The notes beneath the pieces were generated by a model. That model was given only the letters and a program-made list of their open reading frames with translations. It was not told the DNA's origin and searched no databases. The position numbers and the translations under genes were made by a program. From VRUE01 sp963796705 (GTDB lineage Bacteria > Actinomycetota > Thermoleophilia > Solirubrobacterales > 70-9): a stretch of 64,000 nt of DNA. The stretch covers positions 62,001-126,000 of the forward strand of contig CAWCMK010000004.1 in assembly GCA_963796705.1 (NCBI GenBank). The letters run 5' to 3'. Shown here in pieces: positions 50,211 to 58,556 of the stretch; positions within the stretch are counted from its first letter, which is position 1; each line of letters opens with the position of its first letter.

Positions 50211-51694
50211 GAGGATGTCCGAATCCCCGTGGAATTTCGACGGCGATCCCCACGGGTTGACGATCACACCGTAACGGCCTCGGTCACCTCCTGACGGTCG
50301 GTGTTCGGTTGCGTGGTGTGCAGGGCATGTCGCTCGATCGCGACCACGAGCTTGGCGAGGTCGCTATAGCCGATGATCTTGCGGAACTGTTGCTCGGCGA
50401 CGAGCATGCCGGCGGCGGTCCACCGCTTGCGCATATCGCCCCCGCGCCAGCGCTTCACGTTGCGCTGGGTGTGGCGGACGATCTCGATCATCGACTCAAT
50501 CGGGTTGGTCGAGGAGAGCGTCTTGGCGAGGTTGCCGTCGATCCCGAGCCCGATCAGCGTCAGCGTCTCCTCCATCCCCTCCCGTAGTGAGCCGCCCGCG
50601 TCCGGCCAGGAGCGCTCCAGCTCGCCGGCGAGCAACTCGAGGCGCTGGCGGGCGAGATCGGGGTCGCTCAGCGACCAGGCGGCGCGCATCCGGCCGCGGA
50701 CCCCATCACGGTCTGCCTCGGGCAGCAGATCGGTGACGTTGCGCTCCTTGTGGCGGTGGCAGCGATGGATGAGGGCGTGGGTGCCGAAGACCTCGCGGAT
50801 CGCCTTTGCGAGCGCCTTGGCGCCGTCGATCACGAAGAGGATCGCCTGCTCGGGGTCAAGGCCGCGGTCGACCAGGTCGGCGAGCAGCGTGCGCGCCAGG
50901 GTGGCGTTCTCGGTCGAGCCCTCCCAGAGCCCGAGCGGGATCTTGACGCCCTCGGTGGTGATCCCCAGGCAGACCACGTGCGTGCGCTCGGCGATCTCCA
51001 GGCCGTCGAGCATCATCGCCGCCAGGCGCACGTCCTCGAGACGGCGGCTCATCAGCTTCTCCAGCGCCGTGGTGGTGCGCTCGACGAACGCCTCCGAGAC
51101 CGAGGAGCGCGAGGTAGCCGAGGCGCCGCCCTCGACATCCTCTCCGACCGGCTCCCCGACGCCGGCGAAGCGGCGGGTGGAGACCCCGGCGAGCATCCGG
51201 TCCATCACCGCTCTGGTCAGGGGATCGCGGTCGGCGAAGTGCTCGTAGGTGCCGAGCGCCAGCTCGCGCTCATCGTCGGCTGAGCGCATCCGCGGGCGGC
51301 TGACCTTGACCCGTCGCCCGCCGAGGGTCATCGAGCCGTCCTCATGGCCATGGCGCTTGGCGGTGCGCTCGGGGTCGTGCTTGCCCTTGGGCCCGACGAC
51401 CTCGGTCACCTCCGCCTCCATCAGCTCGTGCACGACGCCGAGCCCGACGCCAACGCTCAAGGCGAGCAGCCCCTCCTTCGCTGCCCCGACGAGTTCACCC
51501 AGCGCCTCCTGGATCTGCGGTGGGAGCGGGCTCTCCGCGTTCTCGGTCGCCGTGGCGACCTTCGATGCGGGTACCTTCTTCATGGCGGTTCCTCCTGTTT
51601 CGAGTGGACTTCGAGCACCCCACACGCTTCCAACGGAAGCGGACGAGGCGGGAGGGACCGCCGTTCAAAGTTCTACGAGGTCTCGGACAACCTC
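50211..51694 (-). mobile_element. IS256-family insertion sequence, inserted in the YVTN/PKD gene
   Basis: 1484 bp. The ends are GAGGATGTCCGAATCCCCGT (left) and GAGGTTGTCCGAGACCTCGT (right, reversed), with 23 of the first 30 positions matching. The flanking 8-bp sequences are AGAAGCGC (50203-50210) and GGAACCGC (51695-51702), six of eight identical, best read as a decayed target duplication. It carries one transposase on the minus strand. Removing the element and one duplicate restores the reading frame of the interrupted gene. Confidence 0.85.
50264..51583 (-). CDS. IS256-family (mutator-type) transposase
   Basis: 439 residues. A strong AGGAGG ribosome binding site lies 7 bp before ATG 51583, which excludes the longer frame to 51625. 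The N-terminal part (LVGAAKEGLLALSVGVGLGVVHELMEAEV) is followed by the typical KRHGHEDGSMTLGGRRVKVSRPRM and the DDE catalytic core: AAMMLDGLEIAERTHVVCLGI (first Asp), AILFVIDGAKALAKAIREVF (second Asp), and HRCHRHKERNV, then the Glu in LSSTNPIESMIEIVRHTQRNVKRWRGG. Full length, apparently active. Confidence 0.92.
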   Translation of the reverse strand: MKKVPASKVATATENAESPLPPQIQEALGELVGAAKEGLLALSVGVGLGVVHELMEAEVTEVVGPKGKHDPERTAKRHGHEDGSMTLGGRRVKVSRPRMRSADDERELALGTYEHFADRDPLTRAVMDRMLAGVSTRRFAGVGEPVGEDVEGGASATSRSSVSEAFVERTTTALEKLMSRRLEDVRLAAMMLDGLEIAERTHVVCLGITTEGVKIPLGLWEGSTENATLARTLLADLVDRGLDPEQAILFVIDGAKALAKAIREVFGTHALIHRCHRHKERNVTDLLPEADRDGVRGRMRAAWSLSDPDLARQRLELLAGELERSWPDAGGSLREGMEETLTLIGLGIDGNLAKTLSSTNPIESMIEIVRHTQRNVKRWRGGDMRKRWTAAGMLVAEQQFRKIIGYSDLAKLVVAIERHALHTTQPNTDRQEVTEAVTV

Positions 51695-51702
51695 GGAACC
51701 GC

Positions 51703-51891
51703 AAGGGCTCGGCGGAGAGCGCCACGGCGAAGGCTAAGGTCAAAGCCGGGAAGTCGAGGACCATCTCAGTGAAGCCGAAGAAGAAGTTCAGGGCGAAGCT
51801 CGCCTCGGCCAAGAAGATCCTGGTCAGGGAGACGCTGAGGATCAAGGGCGCCACGCGGATCAGCTACCCGAAGCTGAAGGTCGTTCGGTAA
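51703..51891 (+). pseudogene. Separated 3' end of the YVTN/PKD protein gene
   Basis: In the frame that continues the interrupted gene this reads GSAESATAKAKVKAGKSRT, ISVKPKKKFRAKLASAKK and ILVRETLRIKGATRISYPKLKVVR before TAA at 51889-51891. This is the basic, beta-rich C-terminal domain (Lys-rich 'k.tvtl.a.GatRi') common to secreted proteins in this lineage. It now lacks a start and signal peptide, so it cannot be exported by itself. Confidence 0.75.
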
Positions 51892-52389
51892 GTCGAGGAC
51901 CCTGCAGGCCCAGGGGTTAGGTTGTGCTAGCCACTGGGACGCGGTGCATCTGATCTGAGCCGCCCAGCGCGAATCTCCGTTCAAGCTTCTTGGTTGGTGC
52001 CACGGGTTAGGTGGCGCTGCAAGGTGAGGCCCGCAGCGGTCGACGAAAGCTCCTGCTTTGCGTGAGCAAAGTGGGCGTCTCGGTGAAGCCTCCGCGGGCT
52101 CTCCAAATGGACGAAAACCAGGCGTCCACCGGCCTACATCCACCCGCCTGCTTCCCGCCCGAAGCGAAGCCGTCAAACAGCTTGGACCGATTGGAGTCGG
52201 ACGACTTCGGTGTCTCAAGAATGGGCCGAACCCGTCAGTGCGCGAACCCGAGCACAATCGCCTTTCGCGGAAACGTCTTCGGGGTCTAGAGGCCAAAGAC
52301 CGAGAATCCGAGTTTGATTCAAGCGGCGAGCTCGGTTAGGTTTGGCGCGGTTCATATTCCAGCCGAGGGGAGAGGGGAAGGATGAGCCC
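51892..52389. other. Intergenic stretch with a copy of a 65-70-bp repeat
   Basis: About 500 bp with no gene. A repeat at 52221-52290 is shared with 53985-54052 (see those entries). The 3' part, with the GGGGAAGGATG run, is the leader of the next gene. Confidence 0.4.
52221..52290 (+). repeat. Intergenic repeat, copy 1
   Basis: It shares GGCCGAACC-GTCAGTG...CGGGAACGYYTTCGGNGT with the copy at 53985-54052. Translated in one frame it gives GRTRQCANPSTIAFRGNVFGV before TAG. Both copies lie upstream and downstream of the secreted propeller gene at 52390-53943, in the same orientation. Confidence 0.5.
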
Positions 52390-53943
52390 ATGAGTTACCG
52401 GAACTGGCGCCTCCTCGCCGCGGCGGGCCTCCTAATCGCGAGCGCAGCCGTTGCGTCCCCCGCACAAGCGGCGGACCGGCTGCTCTGGGGGAACGAAAAT
52501 GCAACCTCGATCTCCTTCGCCACCATCGACGGCAGCGGGGGCGGCGATCTGACCAACAACACCGAATTCGTGACAGGGCTCGCGATCGACTCCGCCACCG
52601 GACGGCTCTACTACACGAACGAGCTCGGCTCGATCCAGTTCCTGGACATGAACGGAGGAGGTGGCGGCGCCCTCAACACCGGGTCGGCGACGGTGGCCGC
52701 GCCGGACGGGCTGGCGATCGACCCCGCAACGCGCAAGATCTTCTGGGCCAACGACACGATCCCCGGGGCGATCTCGTTCGCAAACCTCAACGGCAGTGGG
52801 GGCGGCGACCTCAACACGGCCGGGGCAACGGTGGAAGGCCCGGCAGGGGTGACCGTCGACACGGCCTCCGGCCGCGTCTACTGGTCGAACTACAACGGGG
52901 CGACGATCTCATTCGCCAACGCGGACAACAGCGGCGGCGGCGGCGACCTGCAGACGCCCGGGGTGAGCCCGAGCGGACCGGCAGGGGTCGCGATCGATGA
53001 AAGCTCGCGCACCATCTACTGGTCGGAGGACGGGGGGACCGACATCGGCTTCGCGAGGCTCGACGACGGCGGCGGCGGCGACCTTCCGACGCCGGGGGCG
53101 CCCGTGGCCGGAGCCTACGGCCTCGCGATCGACGCGGCGGCGGGCAAGGTCTACTGGGCGAACAACATCAGCTCGGCGCTCGAGGTCGCCAACCTCGACG
53201 GCAGCGGCGGCGGGCCGCTGTCGACCTCCGGCGCCACCGTCGACCGGCCGGAGTTCCCGATCCTCCAGAAAGGCCCTTCGGGGGCCGGAGCGCCGACGAT
53301 AAGCGGCGGCTCCGCCGTCAAGTCGACCCTCTCGTGCTCGCAGGGGAGCTGGGCCCCGGACCTCTTCGGTGCGCTCCTGTACCAGGCGCCACAGACCTTC
53401 GCCTACCAGTGGAGCCGCGAAGGGACCGAGGTTTCCGGCTCCACGGCGGCCATGATCGAAGCGGCCACGGCGGGCAGCTACCGCTGCACGGTGACCGGCA
53501 GCAACCCGGCCGGCTCCGCCTCGCAGACCAGCGACCCGCATCAGGTCGGCCCGCCCCAGCCGCCCGACTTCGACACGGCGCTTTTCGATGGCAAGAGCCT
53601 CTACCTACGGCTCAAGTGCCCGGCCCGCTTCAAGCCGACCTGCCTGGGCAGCGCCGTCGGCACGACGGTGAAGCAGCGCTGCACCCGCAGCCAGGGCCGC
53701 CGTCATTGCAAGCCGGGCGCGCCGATCACCGCCGCGGTCTCGGCCAAGCAAGAGCCGACCGAGTGGAAGGTGGCGACGCTGAAGGTGAAGCCGAAGTTCA
53801 AGAAGACAGTCGCGAAGCTGGCCAAGCACTCGAACAAGAAGCTGCTCTTCGTGCGCCAGGCGATCCACGCGAAGCGCTTCGAGAAAGGCCGCCCGCAGGC
53901 AGTGTTCCACATCTACCGGGTGCGGACGGTCTCGACGAAGTAG
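52390..53943 (+). CDS. Secreted YWTD/NHL-like propeller protein with Ig-like domain
   Basis: A 517-residue protein with signal peptide (WRLLAAAGLLIASAAVASPAQA). The N-terminal 280 residues form a repeated propeller of the low-density-lipoprotein-receptor (YWTD-like) type: 'I-S-F-A-N-L-N-G-S-G-G-G-D-L-N-T-x-G-A-T-V-x-G-P-A-G-V-A-I-D-x-x-S-x-x-I-Y-W-S', six units. An Ig-like domain follows (KSTLSCSQGSWAPDL, YQWSREGTEVSGSTAAMIEAATAGSYRCTVTGSNPAGS), then a cysteine-containing and Lys-rich C-terminal domain (LKVKPKFKKTVAKLAKHSNKKLLFVRQ). ATG 52390 keeps the signal peptide intact; the frame upstream is not coding. Confidence 0.85.
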   Translation: MSYRNWRLLAAAGLLIASAAVASPAQAADRLLWGNENATSISFATIDGSGGGDLTNNTEFVTGLAIDSATGRLYYTNELGSIQFLDMNGGGGGALNTGSATVAAPDGLAIDPATRKIFWANDTIPGAISFANLNGSGGGDLNTAGATVEGPAGVTVDTASGRVYWSNYNGATISFANADNSGGGGDLQTPGVSPSGPAGVAIDESSRTIYWSEDGGTDIGFARLDDGGGGDLPTPGAPVAGAYGLAIDAAAGKVYWANNISSALEVANLDGSGGGPLSTSGATVDRPEFPILQKGPSGAGAPTISGGSAVKSTLSCSQGSWAPDLFGALLYQAPQTFAYQWSREGTEVSGSTAAMIEAATAGSYRCTVTGSNPAGSASQTSDPHQVGPPQPPDFDTALFDGKSLYLRLKCPARFKPTCLGSAVGTTVKQRCTRSQGRRHCKPGAPITAAVSAKQEPTEWKVATLKVKPKFKKTVAKLAKHSNKKLLFVRQAIHAKRFEKGRPQAVFHIYRVRTVSTK

Positions 53944-53984
53944 GCGCCACCCCGCCGCCTGAGAAGTAGCGCCCGTTTGTGGCG

Positions 53985-54052
53985 ATGGCCGAACCGGTCA
54001 GTGGAAGAACCAGAGTCGGGTCCATCTAATCGGGAACGCTTTCGGCGTGTAA
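53985..54052 (+). repeat. Intergenic repeat, copy 2
   Basis: Homologous to 52221-52290 (GGCCGAACCGGTCAGTGG ... CGGGAACGCTTTCGGCGT). One frame gives GRTGQWKNQSRVHLIGNAFGV before TAA, aligning with the copy 1 translation (R-T-x-Q-x-x-N-x-S...G-N-x-F-G-V). It could be the C-terminal remnant of a lost protein or a non-coding repeated element. Confidence 0.5.
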
Positions 54053-54141
54053 CACCTCTCCAACGCTTGAAGCGTCGTAAGGCGCCCTGGCAGGCCTCGG
54101 GAGCCCTGCAACGACATCAGAGAGCCGCTCATGAGGACGCA

Positions 54142-54360
54142 TCAGTCAGGAGCACCGGCATCTGAGCCACCGGACTCCTCCTTCTCCGCTTCTGCCTCAG
54201 GCTCCGACTCAGGTTCATCTCCATCTTTTTCGAATCTGCCCGTGTCTTGCTCGCCCGCCCGCGGGTCGTCCTTGTAGCGTTCGGCCTGGCGCCAGACCGC
54301 ATAGGTGTCCTCGTCAAATTCAGCCCTGACCCACGCCGGATCGATATGTATTAGGAGCAC
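54142..54360 (-). CDS. Small acidic protein divergent from the recombinase
   Basis: A 72-residue frame beginning MLLIHIDPAWVRAEFDEDTY, then AVWRQAERYKDDPRAGE, and ending in a Glu/Asp/Ser-rich tail (DEPESEPEAEAEKEESGG). The charge and codon bias look coding. Its ATG lies only 4 bp from the GTG chosen for the recombinase, so one of the two starts may be wrong. No family is recognised. Confidence 0.4.
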   Translation of the reverse strand: MLLIHIDPAWVRAEFDEDTYAVWRQAERYKDDPRAGEQDTGRFEKDGDEPESEPEAEAEKEESGGSDAGAPD

Positions 54361-54364
54361 GGTC

Positions 54365-55914
54365 GTGAGCGACCCAATGCGCGCCGCGATCTACCTGAGG
54401 ATCTCAACGGACGAGGAGCACCAGCCATGGTGCCTGGCCGCCCAGCGCGAGCGGCTCTCCGATTACTGCAAGTCCCAGGGCTGGTCGATCACCAGGATCT
54501 ATGGGGACCGCGCATCCGGCGCGACCCTCTCCCGCCCGGAGCTGCAGCACGCTCTCGAAGAGGCGCGGCTGGGTCGCTACGAAGTCTTGGTCGTGGTCCG
54601 GGTCGACCGCCTCTCGCGCAACCTCGGCCAGCTAGCGCAGATCGCAGAGCTTCTCCAAGAAGCCGAGGTCTCCCTGGTGTCGGCAACCGAGCCCTTCGAT
54701 ACCACTTACCCGGCGGGCCGCATGCTCTTCCAGATGCTCGGCTCCTTCGCTGAGTTCGAGCGCGGCGTGATATCGACCGTGTAACGCAGGGGATCGAACG
54801 GCGGATCAAGAGCGGAAAGTGGACCAGCGGAACGATCCCTTTCGGCTACCGGCGAAGCGAGGACCCAGGGATCCTCGAGCCAGATCCCCTCACCGCTCCA
54901 GTTGTCGAGGAGGTCTTCGGTCTCTATACACGCTAGCGGATCGGCACTCGCGCGATCGCGCAGAGACTGAATGAGCAGGGCAAGCGCACCCAGAAGGGCA
55001 ACCGCTTCTCTGGGCAGAGCGTGGTTGGGATACTCAAAAACCGTGCCTACCTGGGCATGGTTCCACTTCGCGGCGAGTACTTCGAAGGTGAGCACGGCGC
55101 CCTTATCGATGAAGGGCTCTTTGAGGCTGCCCAGGCTCTGCTCTCCCAACGTGCCGAGAAGCCGGCGCTTCGCCAAACGAACGCCTCCGAGTATCTGCTC
55201 TCCGGGCTGATCCGCTGTGAACGCTGCGGTTCGGCCTATGTCGGCATGCAGGCCAACGGCAACGGTGGACGCTACGAGTACTACGCCTGCAGGGGTCGAA
55301 ACAAAAAGGGGCGTGAGTTCTGCGACAACGACCACCTTCCCCGCCGAGCCCTTGAGACTGCGGTGATCGGCCAGCTAACCATCCTGCTCGCCCGGACTGA
55401 CTTTTTGCAGGAGGCTTGGCAGCGCTCCAAACAGGCGCAGCTTGCCGAGGCGCCCGCTCTGCGAGAAGAGCTCGAGCGGGGTGCTAAATCGCAGGCGCCA
55501 GACCGAGCAGCGCCGCCAGCGCTACTTCACCGCATTCGAGCGGGGTGAGCTTGGCCCAGCCCTCTGCCAAGACCGTCTCGCAGAGCTCCAGACGGAGCTC
55601 GCAGAGCTCGATGGAACCGCCCAGACGATGCAATCAGAACTGCACTCCGGGGACGAGGCGCAGTTTCCGAGGCGAGCGGTACTTGCCGCCAGACGCGAGA
55701 TTGAGGAGTTCGCCGATCAGGCCCCGAAGGCCAAGGCCCTGCTTCGCCTTCTTATCGCTGAGATCGCAGTGCAAAGCCGTGAGCACATCCATCCGACCTA
55801 TCGACTGCCCTCAGAGTCAGAAGAGGATCCGGTTCGCGCACTGCCGGGTGAAGTGGACCTAATAGGACACTACTCAAACCCATCGAGCGTTCTATCAGCT
55901 GCCCTTGGGGCCGG
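54365..55914 (+). pseudogene. Serine recombinase (large resolvase family), multiply disrupted
   Basis: The N-terminus MRAAIYLRISTDEEHQPWCLAAQRERL contains the nucleophile Ser (LRIS) and RVDRLSRNLGQLAQ the catalytic Arg residues. The frame is broken three times: by a shift at the TAA 54782-54784 (FERGVISTV), by a nonsense TAG at 54934-54936 (YTR-stop-RIGTRAI), and by a shift near 55480 (LEERG / VLNRRRQTEQ). The recombinase zinc ribbon (CERCGSAYVGMQ, YYACRGRNKKG) and the coiled coil of large serine recombinases are otherwise recognisable. The IS21 element interrupts the C-terminus at 55914. GTG at 54365, with AGGAG upstream, is the likely start. Not functional. Confidence 0.8.
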
Positions 55915-56045
55915 TGTCGTCGCCGCTCCAATAATCACCCACCTGGGCCGGTCGAAATCTCACCCACCTGAGGCATAGGGAGGTCTCGTCCGGCAACACT
56001 TCGACCCTCGCCCGGTCAGCGAAGACCGAGGCGAGGAGCAAGGAG

Positions 56046-57251
56046 ATGGTGGGCGTGGAGCAATGGGCGCAGATCAGGCAGATGCACAAGGTCCAGGGCC
56101 TCTCGATCCGCGAGATCGCCCGCCGCACCGGGCGTGACCGAAACACGGTCCGTGCCGCCCTTCGCTCTGAGAAGCCGCCGAGCTATCGCCGGATGCCGAG
56201 ACCCTCCAAGCTCGACCCCTTCAAGGAGGAAATCCACCAGCTGCTGAAGGACGACGCGGCCCTGCCGGGCAAGCGGATCCGCGAGCTGATCGAAGAGGAC
56301 GGCTACGCCGGCTCAAAGACGATCCTCGACGACTACCTGCGCGAGGTCAGGCCTCGCTTCCAAACGCCCCGCACCTACCAGCGCACCTCCTACCGCCCTG
56401 GGGAAATCTGCCAGTTCGACGTCTGGCAGCCCGCCCGGGAGATCCCCGTCGGCCACGGCCAGACCCGCCAGGGCTTCGTCGTCACCTGCGCCCTGGGCTT
56501 CTCGCGCGCAGCCGCCTCGGCCCTGGTCTTCTCCAAGCAGGGCCACGACCTGCGCTGGGGCATCTCGCGCTGCCTCACCTTCCTCGGGGCTCTGCCCAAG
56601 ACGATCGTCTGGGACCGCGAGGGCGCCCTTCACGCCGGCGGCGGGCGCCCGACCGAGGAGTTCGCCGCCTTCTGCGGTGAGCTGCCGGTCAGCTGGCACT
56701 TCTGCGAGGCGCGAGACCCCCAGGCCAAGGGGATCATCGAGCGCCACCAGGGCTTCATGGAGACCAACTTCGAGCCCGGCCGCGCCTTCGCCTCACCCGA
56801 GCACTTCCAGGCCGAGCTCGACGTCTGGGAGGAGCGCGTCGCAGGGCGCCTGCTGAGGACCATCCGCGCCCGACCGGCCGAGCGGTTGGAGCAGGAGCAA
56901 GAGCAGATGCGCCCGCTGCCCGAGGCGATGCCCGACACCGAGTGCCGCTTCGTGATGAGGGTCCCGACCCAGCCCTACCTGCGCTGGGACACCAACGACT
57001 ACTCCCTCGATCCGCGCCTCGCCGGGAGGCGAGTCGAGGCGAGGATCGGCCAGCGCCAGGTCATCGCCGTGGCGCTTGACAGCGGCGAGACCGTCGCCAC
57101 CCACCGGCGCTCCTTCGCCAAGGGCCTCACCTTCACCGACCCCGCCCACCAGGCGCTGCTCGACGAGCTGCGAGGAGAGCGCCGCCGCGGGCCCCAGGTC
57201 GACGTCGAGCTGCGCTCCCTCGATCGCTATGACGCCCTGATCCCGGCATGA
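56046..57251 (+). CDS. istA: IS21 transposase IstA
   Basis: A 401-residue DDE transposase. The N-terminal helix-turn-helix is EQWAQIRQMHKVQGLSIREIARRTGRDRNTVRAALR. The catalytic core is CQFDVWQPAREIPVGHGQ (first Asp), LPKTIVWDREGALHAGGG (second Asp) and AKGIIERHQGFMETNFEPG (Glu), followed by the C-terminal domain (WDTNDYSLDPRLAGRRVEARIGQRQVI). GCAAGGAG ribosome binding site. Its TGA overlaps the ATG of istB (57248-57251), the usual IS21 coupling. It appears intact, so the element could be active. Confidence 0.95.
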   Translation: MVGVEQWAQIRQMHKVQGLSIREIARRTGRDRNTVRAALRSEKPPSYRRMPRPSKLDPFKEEIHQLLKDDAALPGKRIRELIEEDGYAGSKTILDDYLREVRPRFQTPRTYQRTSYRPGEICQFDVWQPAREIPVGHGQTRQGFVVTCALGFSRAAASALVFSKQGHDLRWGISRCLTFLGALPKTIVWDREGALHAGGGRPTEEFAAFCGELPVSWHFCEARDPQAKGIIERHQGFMETNFEPGRAFASPEHFQAELDVWEERVAGRLLRTIRARPAERLEQEQEQMRPLPEAMPDTECRFVMRVPTQPYLRWDTNDYSLDPRLAGRRVEARIGQRQVIAVALDSGETVATHRRSFAKGLTFTDPAHQALLDELRGERRRGPQVDVELRSLDRYDALIPA

Positions 57252-58006
57252 CCAAGGCCGCCGAGCTCACCCATCTCTTCCGGGCCCTGAAGGCGCCAGC
57301 TGCAGCCCGGGCGCTGCCCAAGCTCGTCGAGCGCGCCAGAGAGGAGGAGTGGCCACATGAGAAATTCCTGGAGGCGGTGCTCTCCACAGAGGTCGCCTCC
57401 AGGGAGTCCCACGGCGGAGAGAGCCGGATCAAGGCCGCCCGCTTCCCGGCACGCAAGACCCTGGAGGAGTTCGACTTCAACTTCCAGCGCTCGGTCAAAA
57501 AGCAGGTGGTTGAGCACCTCGGCCAGCTCGACTTCCTGCACGGCAAAGAGAACGTCGTGCTGCTCGGCCCGCCCGGTACCGGCAAGACCCACCTGGCGAT
57601 CGCCCTGGGCATCCGCGCCTGCCTCGCCGGCCAACGGGTCGCCTTCGCCACCGCGACCGAGTGGGTGGCGAGGTTGGGCGAGGCAAAGCGCCAGGGAGAG
57701 CTCGAGGCCGAGCTGCGCCGCCTGGGCTACGTGCCACTGATCGTGGTCGACGAGGTCGGCTATATCCCCTTTGACCCCGAGGCCGCCAACCTGATGTTCA
57801 GCCTGGTCTCCGCCAGATACGAGCGCGCCTCGCTGATCGTCACCTCCAACAAGCCCTTCAGCGCCTGGGGGGAGATCTTCGGCGACGAAGTGGTTGCCGC
57901 GGCGATGATCGACCGCCTGGTGCACCACGCCGAGATCCTCGGCCTCAAGGGCGACAGCTTCCGCCTTCGCGACAAGGATCTGGGCTCCCCGCCGCCCCGC
58001 GACTGA
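57248..58006 (+). CDS. istB: IS21 helper ATPase IstB
   Basis: A 252-residue AAA+ protein. Walker A GPPGTGKTH, Walker B LIVVDEVGYIPF, sensor and arginine-finger parts (LIVTSNKPFSAWGEIFGD, AAMIDRLVHHAEIL) are all present. It forms the target-selection and activation complex with IstA. The first 60 residues are helical and mediate DNA or IstA contact. Intact. Confidence 0.95.
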   Translation: MTKAAELTHLFRALKAPAAARALPKLVERAREEEWPHEKFLEAVLSTEVASRESHGGESRIKAARFPARKTLEEFDFNFQRSVKKQVVEHLGQLDFLHGKENVVLLGPPGTGKTHLAIALGIRACLAGQRVAFATATEWVARLGEAKRQGELEAELRRLGYVPLIVVDEVGYIPFDPEAANLMFSLVSARYERASLIVTSNKPFSAWGEIFGDEVVAAAMIDRLVHHAEILGLKGDSFRLRDKDLGSPPPRD

Positions 58007-58144
58007 GCGCTCCCGCCTGCTCCACCTCGCCCTACGGGCTCGCTTCCGCAGGCGGGACCCTTCCCGCTATCGCCTGCTTGCCCGGGGGGGTGAATTTTCA
58101 ACCGGCGCAAGTGGGTGAGTTTTCAACCGGCCTTGACAGGCCGG

Positions 58145-58424
58145 GAACAGCAGCGCAATCGGCATTCGAAGGAGATCGGGCGAGGCGCCCCGCGTGATCC
58201 AGCGTCGATTGGGCAACGGGGTCATCCAGCGGGCAATCATCAGCGTCTTTGAAGCCGCAGGACGGCCGATGCGCGTTGCTGAGGTGCATCGCGGCGTAGA
58301 GGAAAGCCTCGGGATTCCTGTGTCCAGAAGCTCGATCAACTCATGCCTCTCGCTGGGTGCACGCGACTGCGTCCGTTTCGAGCGGATTGCATCGGGTTGC
58401 TACCGACTCGCGCCCCATCGCTGA
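58145..58424 (+). pseudogene. Winged-helix C-terminal domain of the interrupted recombinase
   Basis: Rejoined with the codon split by IS21 (LGAG-NSSAIGIRRRSG...), the frame continues VIQRRLGNGVIQRAIISVFEAAGRP, MRVAEVHRGVEESLGIPVSRS and SINSCLSLGARDCVRFERIASGCYRLAPHR before TGA at 58422-58424. The last 60 residues match a helix-turn-helix/winged domain seen fused to other DNA-modifying proteins ('AEVH..VE..LG.PVS.SS....L......FER...G.YRL'). As a separate frame it has no start with a ribosome binding site and is probably not made. Confidence 0.65.
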
Positions 58425-58556
58425 AATCACGGCTTGCGAAGCCTCACGGAGTGAACCGGCTGGCGATACCGCTTCCGGCGCGAAGCGAGCCTCGCCCACT
58501 GGAGCGCGGGTGCTTGCGCTTGTCGTCCAACTCGGGAGCGTCGAGGTCGACCGGTG
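58425..58556. other. Short stretch between the recombinase end and the second IS256 element
   Basis: No gene; the 8 bp before 58557 are one arm of the IS target duplication. Confidence 0.4.

Larger units (their letters stand above)
55915..58138 (+). mobile_element. IS21-family insertion sequence inside the recombinase gene
   Basis: 2224 bp. The terminal repeats begin TGTCGTCGCCGCTCC (left) and TGTCAAGGCCGGTTG (right, reversed), with 38 of the first 51 positions matching, including two internal CACCCAC-type repeat units in each end, as expected for IS21. The target duplication is GGCCGG (55909-55914 and 58139-58144), exact. It carries istA and istB. Removing the element restores the reading frame of the recombinase at ...LGAG-NSSA... 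Confidence 0.92.

Noticed and set aside
50750..51283. Plus-strand frames opposite the IS256 transposase
   Set aside because: Antisense to a transposase with an intact catalytic core.
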